From NCBI GenBank assembly GCA_902798605.1, contig CADBXH010000084.1, positions 1-15,364 on the forward strand: DNA of 15,364 nucleotides. The letters run 5' to 3'. Every line of letters starts with the position of its first letter. The first letter of the stretch is position 1. The notes beneath the pieces were generated by a model. The model worked only from the letters and a program-made list of their open reading frames with translations, was not told the DNA's origin and did not search any database. Both the position numbers and the translations under genes were made by a program. Origin of the DNA: an uncultured Ruminococcus sp. (lineage in GTDB: Bacteria; Bacillota_A; Clostridia; Oscillospirales; Acutalibacteraceae). Shown one piece after another: positions 7,842-14,471 of this stretch.

Positions 7842-8585
7842 TTAAACTTTTACGGCTGTGTAAACGACTCTTTGCTCGTCGGGTTTCGGAGCTTCAAAGG
7901 TCAAAAAGCCGTAATGCGCGAGCACCCTAAAGCCTGATTTTTCGAGCATAGTTCTGATTTCTTCATCGCTGTACGCGCGCTCTGTAAGGTACTCCGAACA
8001 GCGTGTGTACAGCCCGTTTTCGTCCTCTTCAAAAAAGTCAAGGGTTATCTCTACAATATCATTTTCAAACAGCTCGTTTTGCCACGCGCAGAGCACGTTT
8101 TCTGCCTCCAAAACAAAGTCCTTGTTGCCCAAGACCTCCCTGTGCTTGTAGGGAGTGTTTACGTCAAAAATAAACAATCCGCCGCTGCTTAGGCTCTTTG
8201 AGACCGCGTCAAATGTCTTTTGCAGCTCAGCTTCATCTATCAGGTGGTTCAGACTGTCCTGTGTGCAAACGCAGGTGTCGACGGTATAGGTCAGGTCAAG
8301 CTCCTGCATAAGCTGGCAGACGTAAAGGATGTTTATATCCTCCTCATCTCCCCTCTGCGACGCTTCCGAGAGCATTTCAACGCTGCCGTCAACTCCGAAC
8401 ACATCCGCGCCGAGCTTATAGAGCTCACGCGTAAGGCTGCCTGTGCCGCAGCAGAGGTCGAGCGTTTTGCCGATCTCGTGATCAAAGCGTCGGCAGAGCT
8501 CAAAAATATACCGCGCGCGTTCGGGGTACTGCCCGTCCTCCATCAGCAAATCGTAATATCGCGACAGCGATCCGTAAATCGGCAT
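7842..8585 (-). CDS. Class I SAM-dependent methyltransferase
   Basis: This 247-residue protein carries the Rossmann motif I T-L-D-L-C-C-G-T-G-S-L-T at about 41-52, the acidic loop V-F-G-V-D-G-S-V-E-M-L for the SAM ribose, and a post-motif F-I-F-D-V-N-T-P. It is of the small-molecule methyltransferase type (Methyltransf_25/11-like); the substrate cannot be read from the sequence. Its ATG overlaps the yerC stop by one base (TAATG), so it is translationally coupled, and hslO starts 15 bases after its stop. The trio forms an operon. Confidence 0.85.
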   Translation of the reverse strand: MPIYGSLSRYYDLLMEDGQYPERARYIFELCRRFDHEIGKTLDLCCGTGSLTRELYKLGADVFGVDGSVEMLSEASQRGDEEDINILYVCQLMQELDLTYTVDTCVCTQDSLNHLIDEAELQKTFDAVSKSLSSGGLFIFDVNTPYKHREVLGNKDFVLEAENVLCAWQNELFENDIVEITLDFFEEDENGLYTRCSEYLTERAYSDEEIRTMLEKSGFRVLAHYGFLTFEAPKPDEQRVVYTAVKV

Positions 8586-8887
8586 TACTTGTTCTCCTTG
8601 TTCGGGATCCTGTCGAGCACAAGGGTGTAGCCGTATGTATCGTTATCAAACAGGGCGCGCTTTACGCGGCTGATTGTCGCGGTCGAAGCGCCTGTCTCCT
8701 TGACTATTTCGGTATAGACCTTTTTTTCGGTCAGCATTTTTGCGACCACAAGACGCTGCGACATAGCCTTGAGCTCCGCGCTGGTGCACAGATCCTCAAA
8801 AAAGCGGTAGCAATCCTCTTTGGTCTCGAGCGATAAAATCGCGTCAAAAAGGAAATCGGTCTGGTCATTTTTGAGCTTGGAATTCAT
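8585..8887 (-). CDS. yerC: YerC/YecD family TrpR-related DNA-binding protein
   Basis: This 100-residue protein has the usual YerC length. The motifs T-K-E-D-C-Y-R-F-F-E-D-L-C-T-S-A-E-L (22-39) and the TrpR-like helix-turn-helix around Y-T-E-I-V-K-E-T-G-A-S-T-A-T-I-S-R-V-K-R (58-77) are characteristic. The family resembles tryptophan repressor in fold; its ligand is unknown to me. GGAGGAG lies close upstream of the ATG. It heads the operon with the methyltransferase and hslO and has its own promoter between it and the end of sigG. Confidence 0.9.
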   Translation of the reverse strand: MNSKLKNDQTDFLFDAILSLETKEDCYRFFEDLCTSAELKAMSQRLVVAKMLTEKKVYTEIVKETGASTATISRVKRALFDNDTYGYTLVLDRIPNKENK

Positions 8888-8902
8888 AATATGCTCCTCC
8901 GT

Positions 8903-8963
8903 AATCTAAAGGTAGTAGATTTTCACACTCTAAAATTTTACCACACAAAAGCGTAAAAGTAAA
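8903..8963 (-). promoter_or_regulatory. yerC operon promoter and possible operator
   Basis: TTTACT (8958-8963), 17 bases, and TAAAAT (8935-8940) on the minus strand. Downstream, before the ribosome site, lies an inverted repeat AATCTA/TAGATT (8903-8921), a candidate self-regulatory operator for the TrpR-like product. Confidence 0.55.
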
Positions 8964-8972
8964 GAGGGAAAT

Positions 8973-9455
8973 TTATATATTTTTCTTTATCGAATCGAGC
9001 GCGCCCTTTTCGATCCTGCTGACCTGCGCCTGCGATATTCCAATCTCGGACGCCACCTCCATTTGGGTCTTTCCGCGAAAGAACCGCAGGGTTATTATAC
9101 GCTTTTCGCGGTTGGAAAGGTTCGCGATCGCTTCCTTAATCGAAAGCTCGTCAAGCCACGTTGAATCGTCCGTGCTATCGCCGATTTGATCCATAACATA
9201 GACGGTGTCGCTGCCGTCTGAAAAGACAGGCTCATAAAGCGACACAGGCTCGATCACCGCCTCCAGCGCCAAAACGATATTTTCCTTTGGCATATCCATA
9301 ATCTTTGCGATCTCCTCGACCGTCGGCTCACGGTTGTTTTTTGCGGTAAGCTGTTCCTTGATCTGCATAGCTCGGTAGGCGGTATCCCTCATTGAGCGAG
9401 AAACCCTGACCGCCGAATTGTCGCGCAGATAACGACGTATCTCTCCGATTATCAT
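8973..9455 (-). pseudogene. sigG: Forespore sigma factor sigma-G, C-terminal part (regions 3 and 4), split by mobile element
   Basis: The 160 codons match the C-terminal ~60% of sigma-G. They start at the universally conserved M-I-I-G-E-I-R-R-Y-L-R-D-N, then region 3 (V-R-V-S-R-S-M-R-D-T-A-Y), the sigma-G-typical E-P-V-S-L-Y-E-P-V-F-S-D-G...Y-V-M-D-Q-I, and region 4 with helix-turn-helix T-Q-M-E-V-A-S-E-I-G-I-S-Q-A-Q-V-S-R. The gene should have about 100 more residues, including all of region 2. Upstream, homology ends after the Pro that precedes M-I-I-G; the frame runs only about 20 further non-homologous codons to a TAG. There is no ribosome site at the ATG at 9455, so this is not a natural start. 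The fragment shows no other lesion, as expected for a recent or excisable insertion. Normally sigma-G drives late forespore genes. Confidence 0.9.
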
Positions 9456-9464
9456 CGGGATGAT
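9451..9464. other. Candidate left attachment site (crossover region) of the element
   Basis: ATCATC-GG-GATGAT (plus strand) is a perfect inverted repeat around a non-palindromic GG dinucleotide at 9457-9458. It lies exactly where sigG homology stops. Large serine recombinases cross over at a central dinucleotide flanked by partly symmetric half-sites, so this fits an attL/attR core. The partner site is outside the window. Confidence 0.45.
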
Positions 9465-9493
9465 GTATAATAGTCGAAATGATATAAATATTT

Positions 9494-9535
9494 GGCTTGA
9501 TCCCTAAAAAAGAAAGAGGCGGTCAAGCCTCTTTC
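9494..9535 (-). terminator. Hairpin with T-run just inside the left end, with alternative pairing
   Basis: On the minus strand GAAAGAGGC, a six-base loop and GCCTCTTTC are followed by TTTTTT, a standard terminator for the Fic gene ending at 9567. GGCTTGA, within the 5' arm and loop, can instead pair with TCAAGCC lying 3' of the T-run (plus-strand positions 9494-9500 and 9523-9529), which would break the terminator. Confidence 0.75.
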
Positions 9536-9546
9536 ATTATATCATA
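9508..9546. repeat. 39-bp direct repeat, left copy
   Basis: It matches 13718-13756 at 35 of 39 positions in the same orientation. The shared part covers the -10 hexamer and the complete leader hairpin. Confidence 0.85.
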
Positions 9547-9564
9547 AAGCATTTTGTTTTTCAA
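9536..9564 (-). promoter_or_regulatory. Outward-facing promoter at the left end of the element
   Basis: TTGAAA (9559-9564), 17 bases and TATAAT (9536-9541) on the minus strand, immediately after the Fic stop codon. It points toward the junction and the sigG fragment. The hexamers and spacing are the same as those of the recombinase promoter at 13746-13774. The transcript would meet the hairpin at 9512-9535 almost at once. Confidence 0.6.
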
Positions 9565-9566
9565 GA

Positions 9567-10505
9567 TTAAAACGTCTTGATACACTTGGTTTTCATAAAC
9601 TCCATCATTTCGCCGGTGTCTTTATCTTCGTAATAAGCAACCAACAACTGCTTGAATTCTGGCACTTCCTTTTCAGGAATAATTAGCATACCGGCTCCCT
9701 GAGAAATCAAATAATGATTCGCAAAGATAACCGCCGCTCGTTTATTTCCATCATTGAAAATCTGCGCTTTCATACAGTATAGACATAGGTTAATCGCTTT
9801 TTCGTCGGACGGCAACGATTCTTCGAGGATTGCTTCAAGCCTTTCCTTTATAACACTCTCAATGGGCAGCGGAGGAATATAGCTTGTGCCGCCTATTGTA
9901 ACCGGCACGCCGCGGATTCGTCCGCCGTTCTCATAAAATCCTTCATTCACGAGCTTTGCAATATGACATAGAATCGAATAATCTGACGGATAGCTGATTA
10001 CATCTTTATCCAGAATAAACTCCCAAGCGTGCTTCAAATTCAGGATTTTCTGAACATCCGTTGCCGAAACGCCATTGACCTTACCATTCTCAATAATATC
10101 CTCTGTTTGCGGAAACGTCGTAGCTACGCCTTCAAGAACAGCTTGATCATAGATATTTGACTTCAAATTTGCTCTTGCAAAATCCAGATTGAGCATTACC
10201 CTTTCGGAAAGCTCCGCATCCGAGTATCCAAGAAGCGCAAGCTCTTTGTCCAAGTGCCGGATATTCTTCTTTAGCTCTCTGCCTTCACGGGCGTTTCTGA
10301 GGAGCAGCTGATATAACTCATCGGAATATTCACCGACATAGGTCGAAGTAAGCCTGCTTCCTACACGCTTGCGGATATATAGATATTTATTACCTTCACG
10401 TTCTTTGATTTCGGGATTTCCGTCATAGGGAAGCAGATTCAGCCTTGCCTGAAAATCAGCTCTTTGCTGGAGAAGTTCTTGTATCTGAGGATAATTGTTA
10501 TTCAT
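9567..10505 (-). CDS. Fic-fold protein with altered active-site motif
   Basis: This 312-residue protein has a helical N-terminal region (1-115) with a basic Y-L-Y-I-R-K-R-V-G-S-R segment, then a Fic domain at about 130-270. The active-site loop reads Q-I-F-N-D-G-N-K-R (248-256) where the family has H-x-F-x-D/E-G-N-G/K-R: phosphate-binding residues are kept but the catalytic His is Gln248. Fic proteins usually transfer AMP or another nucleotide or phosphate to a target hydroxyl; without His this one may be inactive for that, or act differently. The flap-like stretch I-R-G-V-P-V-T-I-G-G-T-S-Y-I-P-P is intact. AAAGGAG precedes the ATG. It has its own promoter with an inverted repeat and looks like cargo or a toxin/regulator of the element. 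Confidence 0.8.
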   Translation of the reverse strand: MNNNYPQIQELLQQRADFQARLNLLPYDGNPEIKEREGNKYLYIRKRVGSRLTSTYVGEYSDELYQLLLRNAREGRELKKNIRHLDKELALLGYSDAELSERVMLNLDFARANLKSNIYDQAVLEGVATTFPQTEDIIENGKVNGVSATDVQKILNLKHAWEFILDKDVISYPSDYSILCHIAKLVNEGFYENGGRIRGVPVTIGGTSYIPPLPIESVIKERLEAILEESLPSDEKAINLCLYCMKAQIFNDGNKRAAVIFANHYLISQGAGMLIIPEKEVPEFKQLLVAYYEDKDTGEMMEFMKTKCIKTF

Positions 10506-10518
10506 AACGTTCTCTCCT

Positions 10519-10570
10519 TTGGGGAACTTTTTATATATTTATTCTACCACAATGTTCCCCAAGATGTCAA
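10519..10570 (-). promoter_or_regulatory. Promoter and operator of the Fic gene
   Basis: TTGACA (10565-10570), 18 bases and TAGAAT (10541-10546) on the minus strand. Perfect 9-bp arms TTGGGGAAC (10519-10527) and GTTCCCCAA (10554-10562) lie on either side of the -10, one inside the spacer and one just ahead of the ribosome site. This is a typical repressor layout. Confidence 0.7.
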
Positions 10571-10673
10571 TGATTATTTATTCCTACCGGTAAGAAACGA
10601 AAAACGTGTAAGTGGCTGCAATAATTCTTGTTCATATAATAAAGGAGCTATAACGGAAGAAATCAAAAAACGC

Positions 10674-10700
10674 AAAGGCGGTTCAGTTTGAGCCGCCCTT
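10674..10700. terminator. Terminator downstream of the AAA/DUF4143 gene
   Basis: GGCGG-t-TCA-gtt-TGA-g-CCGCC (10677-10697) with A/T flanks. On the minus strand it is followed by CTTTGCGTTTTTT, so it can end the transcript of the gene that stops at 10756. The rest of the 250 bases between the two genes holds only the Fic promoter; I see no gene in it. Confidence 0.65.
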
Positions 10701-10755
10701 TACAACATATATATCGTCGGAGATAAGATCACAGAATAGTCTTTTGAATGTAAAC

Positions 10756-12072
10756 TCATTTATCTAACAGCCAGCTAATCACGTTCAGTGACTCTATCCC
10801 CTCGAATTCATTCTCTAAACCCGTATCGGTTGAGAGGATGATTTTTTTATAGTTATCACGAATTTTTCTCAGCGGCGCCAGCTCGCGCTCTCTGACCGTT
10901 TCACTTCTCATTGACTCTGTGACTTGGAAATAGATCTTTTCGTTCGCGTTCACAGCAATAAAATCGATCTCACTATTGCCTGCTTTACCGATTGCAACGT
11001 CATATCCGCGTCTTAGCAGTTCAAGATAGACGATGTTTTCCAGAATATGCCCGCTGTCACGGTCACGGTAACCCAACAGATAATTGCGCAATCCGATATC
11101 AACGAGATAATACTTTCCGAGAGTTCTAAGATATTCCTTTCCCTTGATATCAAAACGCTTGACTTCATAGAAGAAATATGCTTCCAACAGCGCGTCAACA
11201 TATGCCTGCACGGTGTGAGAGCTCGGCACGGTCTTTCGTCCGTCATCCAGTAAGCCTTCATTGACCAGAACGTTTCCGATTGACGAAACCGAAATATTGC
11301 TCCCGATATTATCCGCAAGGAACAGGATGATTTTTCTCAGTAGTACCGCGTCGGTGATCTGCCTTTGTCCCCTGCGCTTCTCGCGTTCAAGAATATCACG
11401 AACAACTACGGTAGAATAGATACCGTCCATCAGTGTCAGCGCACGCTCCTGATCAAGTCCTACATCCGCGATTCCCGGCATACCACCGAACCGCAGATAC
11501 GAGGCGAACATTTCCTCAAGCTCATATGCCTCACCGGAGCTGTCATAAGCACGTCTGCGTGTGCCGCCGAGCGCCGACTTTGTCTCCCGTACCTCAAATC
11601 CGTGAAAGCTGATAAACTCAGCAAATGACAGCGGCAACATCTTTATTTCGATGCATCTTCCGGATAGATAGGTAGCGTATTCCGAGGACAATAAATATGC
11701 ATTGGAGCCGGTGATATAAATGTCACAGTCTATGTCCACGCGAAACGCGTTGACGGTGTTCTCCCATCCTTTCACCCGCTGTATCTCGTCGAGAAACAAA
11801 TACATCCTTTTTCCGGAAACAACGCGCTCCTGTACATAACGATATACATCGTCCGCTGTCATATCCTTAAAGGCATATGACTCAAAGTTCATCTCTATGA
11901 TTTGGTCATCGGTTCTTCCGTTTGTTTTCAGATGCTCCGCCATCAGCTGCAGCAGGCTTGATTTACCGCAGCGGCGGATTCCGGTAATCACTTTAACAGG
12001 TTCTGTATCCTGAAACGCGATAAGCTTATTTAAGTAGCTGTCGCGCTTTTTAAGTGTATGAGATTGGATCAT
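10756..12072 (-). CDS. AAA ATPase with C-terminal DUF4143 domain
   Basis: I choose the ATG at 12072 (438 residues) because AGGAGGG lies seven bases upstream; the open frame continues 55 codons further but those cross the promoter. Domains: an AAA_14 core with Walker A G-I-R-R-C-G-K-S-S (31-39), Walker B Y-L-F-L-D-E-I-Q (91-98) and T-G-S-N-A-Y-L-L-S-S (121-130), then a winged-helix-like middle and a DUF4143 C-terminal region. The end resembles a restriction-endonuclease fold (E-I-D-F-I-A...I-Y-F-Q-V), but the usual catalytic E-x-K is replaced by Q-V-T. These proteins are abundant in gut anaerobes and their role is unsettled; helicase-loader, DNA-processing or defence roles are possible. In a mobile element it is probably cargo. 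Confidence 0.85.
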   Translation of the reverse strand: MIQSHTLKKRDSYLNKLIAFQDTEPVKVITGIRRCGKSSLLQLMAEHLKTNGRTDDQIIEMNFESYAFKDMTADDVYRYVQERVVSGKRMYLFLDEIQRVKGWENTVNAFRVDIDCDIYITGSNAYLLSSEYATYLSGRCIEIKMLPLSFAEFISFHGFEVRETKSALGGTRRRAYDSSGEAYELEEMFASYLRFGGMPGIADVGLDQERALTLMDGIYSTVVVRDILEREKRRGQRQITDAVLLRKIILFLADNIGSNISVSSIGNVLVNEGLLDDGRKTVPSSHTVQAYVDALLEAYFFYEVKRFDIKGKEYLRTLGKYYLVDIGLRNYLLGYRDRDSGHILENIVYLELLRRGYDVAIGKAGNSEIDFIAVNANEKIYFQVTESMRSETVRERELAPLRKIRDNYKKIILSTDTGLENEFEGIESLNVISWLLDK

Positions 12073-12118
12073 TCGAAGCCCTCCTTGTTCTGTAATCAGT
12101 ATTTCCAAATTTACAATA

Positions 12119-12147
12119 ATTATAGCATAAACTTTATAATTTGTAAA
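12119..12147 (-). promoter_or_regulatory. Promoter of the AAA/DUF4143 gene
   Basis: TTTACA (12142-12147), a 17-base spacer and TATAAT (12119-12124) on the minus strand, 47 bases before the ATG at 12072. It overlaps the inverted repeats ACTTTA/TAAAGT and TTACAA/TTGTAA, so regulation is likely. The ~200 bases between this gene and the recombinase hold only this promoter. Confidence 0.7.
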
Positions 12148-12272
12148 GTTTTTGCTATTGATTGCAGAAACCTTTATCACCTGTTGAATCAAACTTATTT
12201 TTGTTGTTTTATTTGAATTGACTTCCGGTACCGACAATAGTTTTACTTTTGAACACAGCTTCAGGGTGTCAC

Positions 12273-13697
12273 TTATATCAAATATTCAATATCAATTTTA
12301 TTATCGTAAATTACGATTCTGTTTATGCAGATCCTCAGTACCCTTTGCTTTTCCTGCATTGTCAGATTATCCCAGACGTTCCTGAGATTTCTCACGGCGT
12401 TATTTCGATCGACAATATCCTCAACAGCGGCAACCGACGCCTTTTCGCTGCTTAACATATTAGATAAGCGTGACAATTCAGTTTGGTTTTCCTTGATCGT
12501 CTCAAGCAGAAGCTCATCCTCTTTTTCGGCATACAAATTATACAACCTTTTAATCTTGCCTGTCAGGACATCATATTTCTCTTGGAGAATTTTAATCGCC
12601 GCTTGCCTTTCGCTGTTCCCCTTTGGAAGGCGAACCTTTTTCGCGGAAACATTATCCGTCATTTTGAAAACATCTTTAATAACGATCGCCTCAAGCTCAT
12701 CGGCGTCATACCTTAGATTATCGCAGTTGGGATCCTTCACAAGATTTGGTTTTGAGGTCTGCTGAGAATAGCAGTAAATTTTTGTCTTGTCCTTCCCCCA
12801 CTTCTGGTATCTCATCTTCGCGCCGCATTTTCCGCAGACAAGCAAACCCGTAAGCAAATATGACGACGTGACTATGCTTTTTTTCGACCGCCTTTCGCGC
12901 TCAAGCTGAACTCTGTGCCATATATTTTCATCAATCAAGGGCTGATGACGTCCCTGAAAAATCTCACCGTTATATTTTATCTTACCTAGATATGTTACGC
13001 GGTCAAGGATCATTGAAACATGCCTGTCATTCGATACCGGAAACATACTCGCGAGCTTTGCAGTGGAATACCCTTTAAGATAAAGGTCATAAATGTTCCG
13101 AACATCCTCGGCGTGCTCATTGGGAACAAGAATATTTTGGTTGGCGTCGTAATCATATCCAAACGGAATACCGTTGCCGCCCATCCAGTAACCGTCCTTG
13201 ACGCGCTCGTACATGCCCATACGGGTACGCTCGCGAATATTCTCACGCTCAAGCTGAGCGAAAACGGAAAGGATACCGATCATCGCCTTGCCGTACGGGG
13301 TCGATGTATCAAAATTCTCGTTCATCGAATAGAATTCAACGTCGTTCGGGATAAAAACCTCCTCCAAAAGGAAAAGCGTGTCCTTTTGCGAACGTGAAAG
13401 TCTGTCGAGCTTATAAACGACGACCCTGCTGACCTTTTGATTCAGAATATCTGAAATCAGCTGCTTCATAGCGGGGCGGTCAATATTGCTTCCGCTCCAT
13501 CCCCCATCCTGATACACCTGATAATTGGTATAGTCCTTCAACTCACACCACTGCTTTAACTTCTTTTCCTGCGCGTCGATTGAATAGCCTTCCTCAAACT
13601 GCGCATCAGTCGATACACGGACATACAGAGCAGTTATGCCGTCAGAAGCAGCATTGGTATTGATCTCAGGCTTTTTTGAAGCTTTATATTTTGCCAT
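12273..13697 (-). CDS. Large serine recombinase (site-specific integrase/excisionase)
   Basis: This 474-residue protein has a resolvase catalytic domain at about 22-170. It shows Y-V-R-V-S-T with the nucleophile Ser29, Y-K-L-D-R-L-S-R at 95-102 and the E-helix region F-A-Q-L-E-R-E-N-I-R-E-R at 146-157. A Recombinase DNA-binding domain follows (about 190-285), then a zinc ribbon with Cys288, Cys291, Cys309 and Cys325, and a coiled coil at about 362-425 of the type that controls integration versus excision. The length is typical of phage and 'skin' recombinases such as SpoIVCA. All key residues are present, so it should be active. The start is fixed by GGAGGG. It points the same way as sigG and is about 2.8 kb from the junction rather than next to it. 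Confidence 0.95.
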   Translation of the reverse strand: MAKYKASKKPEINTNAASDGITALYVRVSTDAQFEEGYSIDAQEKKLKQWCELKDYTNYQVYQDGGWSGSNIDRPAMKQLISDILNQKVSRVVVYKLDRLSRSQKDTLFLLEEVFIPNDVEFYSMNENFDTSTPYGKAMIGILSVFAQLERENIRERTRMGMYERVKDGYWMGGNGIPFGYDYDANQNILVPNEHAEDVRNIYDLYLKGYSTAKLASMFPVSNDRHVSMILDRVTYLGKIKYNGEIFQGRHQPLIDENIWHRVQLERERRSKKSIVTSSYLLTGLLVCGKCGAKMRYQKWGKDKTKIYCYSQQTSKPNLVKDPNCDNLRYDADELEAIVIKDVFKMTDNVSAKKVRLPKGNSERQAAIKILQEKYDVLTGKIKRLYNLYAEKEDELLLETIKENQTELSRLSNMLSSEKASVAAVEDIVDRNNAVRNLRNVWDNLTMQEKQRVLRICINRIVIYDNKIDIEYLI

Positions 13698-13717
13698 TAC
13701 AATCCCTCCGGAATAAT

Positions 13718-13756
13718 AAAAGAAAGAGGTCGTTAAACCTCTTTCATTATATCATA
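13718..13756. repeat. 39-bp direct repeat, right copy; leader hairpin of the recombinase
   Basis: It matches 9508-9546 at 35/39. On the minus strand it gives the -10 box, then the stem GAAAGAGGT / ACCTCTTTC and TTTTATT, all within the first ~35 bases of the recombinase transcript and ending just before the ribosome site. Confidence 0.85.
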
Positions 13757-13774
13757 TGTCAAACAATTTTTCAA
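13746..13774 (-). promoter_or_regulatory. Recombinase promoter
   Basis: TTGAAA (13769-13774), 17 bases and TATAAT (13746-13751) on the minus strand, about 50 bases before the ATG. The leader hairpin at 13722-13745 starts at or next to the transcription start. No sigma-E/K-like box is seen, so expression appears to use the housekeeping sigma. The remaining ~125 bases to the XRE gene hold no gene. Confidence 0.7.
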
Positions 13775-13880
13775 CCTATTTTTTCACTTTGTATATGGTC
13801 GAAATTTCATGTTTTATTATATATTAAATTCCAATCAGCTGATGGTTGATACTTATTATGAATAGTTTTACGGGCTTTTA

Positions 13881-14450
13881 TCAGATGACATTTCGCACCT
13901 CGCTCTCTACAATATTAAAATGTATAAATTCGGGAATTGAATCTTTTATCGCACGTTCTTTAACTTCCTTGTTTTGCGATACTGCATAAGCAGTAATTAC
14001 ACTTGAAGGATAAAGCAATTTCTTTAGCTTTAGCTTGCGAATTTCACTGTAATCCTCACACAAAGGTATATCGTTTTCTCTGCTGATGTAATCAATCATA
14101 GCTAAAAGATACAGACACTCAGGATACCAATTTCGTTTATAATATGTTATTATATTACTGCTCTCAATAGTTTCAATAAGAAATTCTATATCCCCAAGCT
14201 CCGTCAGTCTATGACATACATTGCTCTTAAATAACTCAAAATCAGCTCTGGGGATCATATATGGTTCCAGCAGCGTTTCCATTGACACATTCAATTCACG
14301 TGAAATTTTGTATACTGTTCCTGCGTTGCATTCGGCAAGATTGGTTTTGCCGTTGCATATATCATTTACCGTCATATACGGTACACCACTGTTTTTTGAA
14401 AGGCGGTATTTTGAAATATTATTATCTGCTAATAATTTATTAAGAGTCAT
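13881..14450 (-). CDS. XRE-family helix-turn-helix regulator
   Basis: This 189-residue protein has an N-terminal XRE helix-turn-helix at about residues 2-60, with Y-R-L-S-K-N-S-G-V-P-Y-M-T-V-N-D-I-C-N-G-K-T as the recognition unit. A C-terminal region of about 120 residues, with acidic and aromatic patches, does not match a family I recognise. Regulators of this N-terminal type occur as phage repressors and as antitoxins. AAGGTGA lies five bases before the ATG. The 22-bp palindrome inside its own promoter suggests that it represses itself. It may be the element's lysogeny-type repressor; no toxin partner is evident. Confidence 0.85.
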   Translation of the reverse strand: MTLNKLLADNNISKYRLSKNSGVPYMTVNDICNGKTNLAECNAGTVYKISRELNVSMETLLEPYMIPRADFELFKSNVCHRLTELGDIEFLIETIESSNIITYYKRNWYPECLYLLAMIDYISRENDIPLCEDYSEIRKLKLKKLLYPSSVITAYAVSQNKEVKERAIKDSIPEFIHFNIVESEVRNVI

Positions 14451-14471
14451 TACATCACCTTCTTTACTATT

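Noticed and set aside
8973..9455. The sigG fragment as a complete short sigma factor beginning at its first ATG
   Set aside because: There is no ribosome site, region 2 is missing, and the ATG is an internal conserved Met of sigma-G.
10600..10691. Short plus-strand coding remnant before the Fic gene
   Set aside because: A ribosome-like AAAGGAG is present but no start codon follows, and the sequence runs into a terminator.
12073..12237. 55-residue N-terminal extension of the AAA/DUF4143 protein
   Set aside because: It would be translated through the promoter, and AGGAGGG marks the ATG at 12072.
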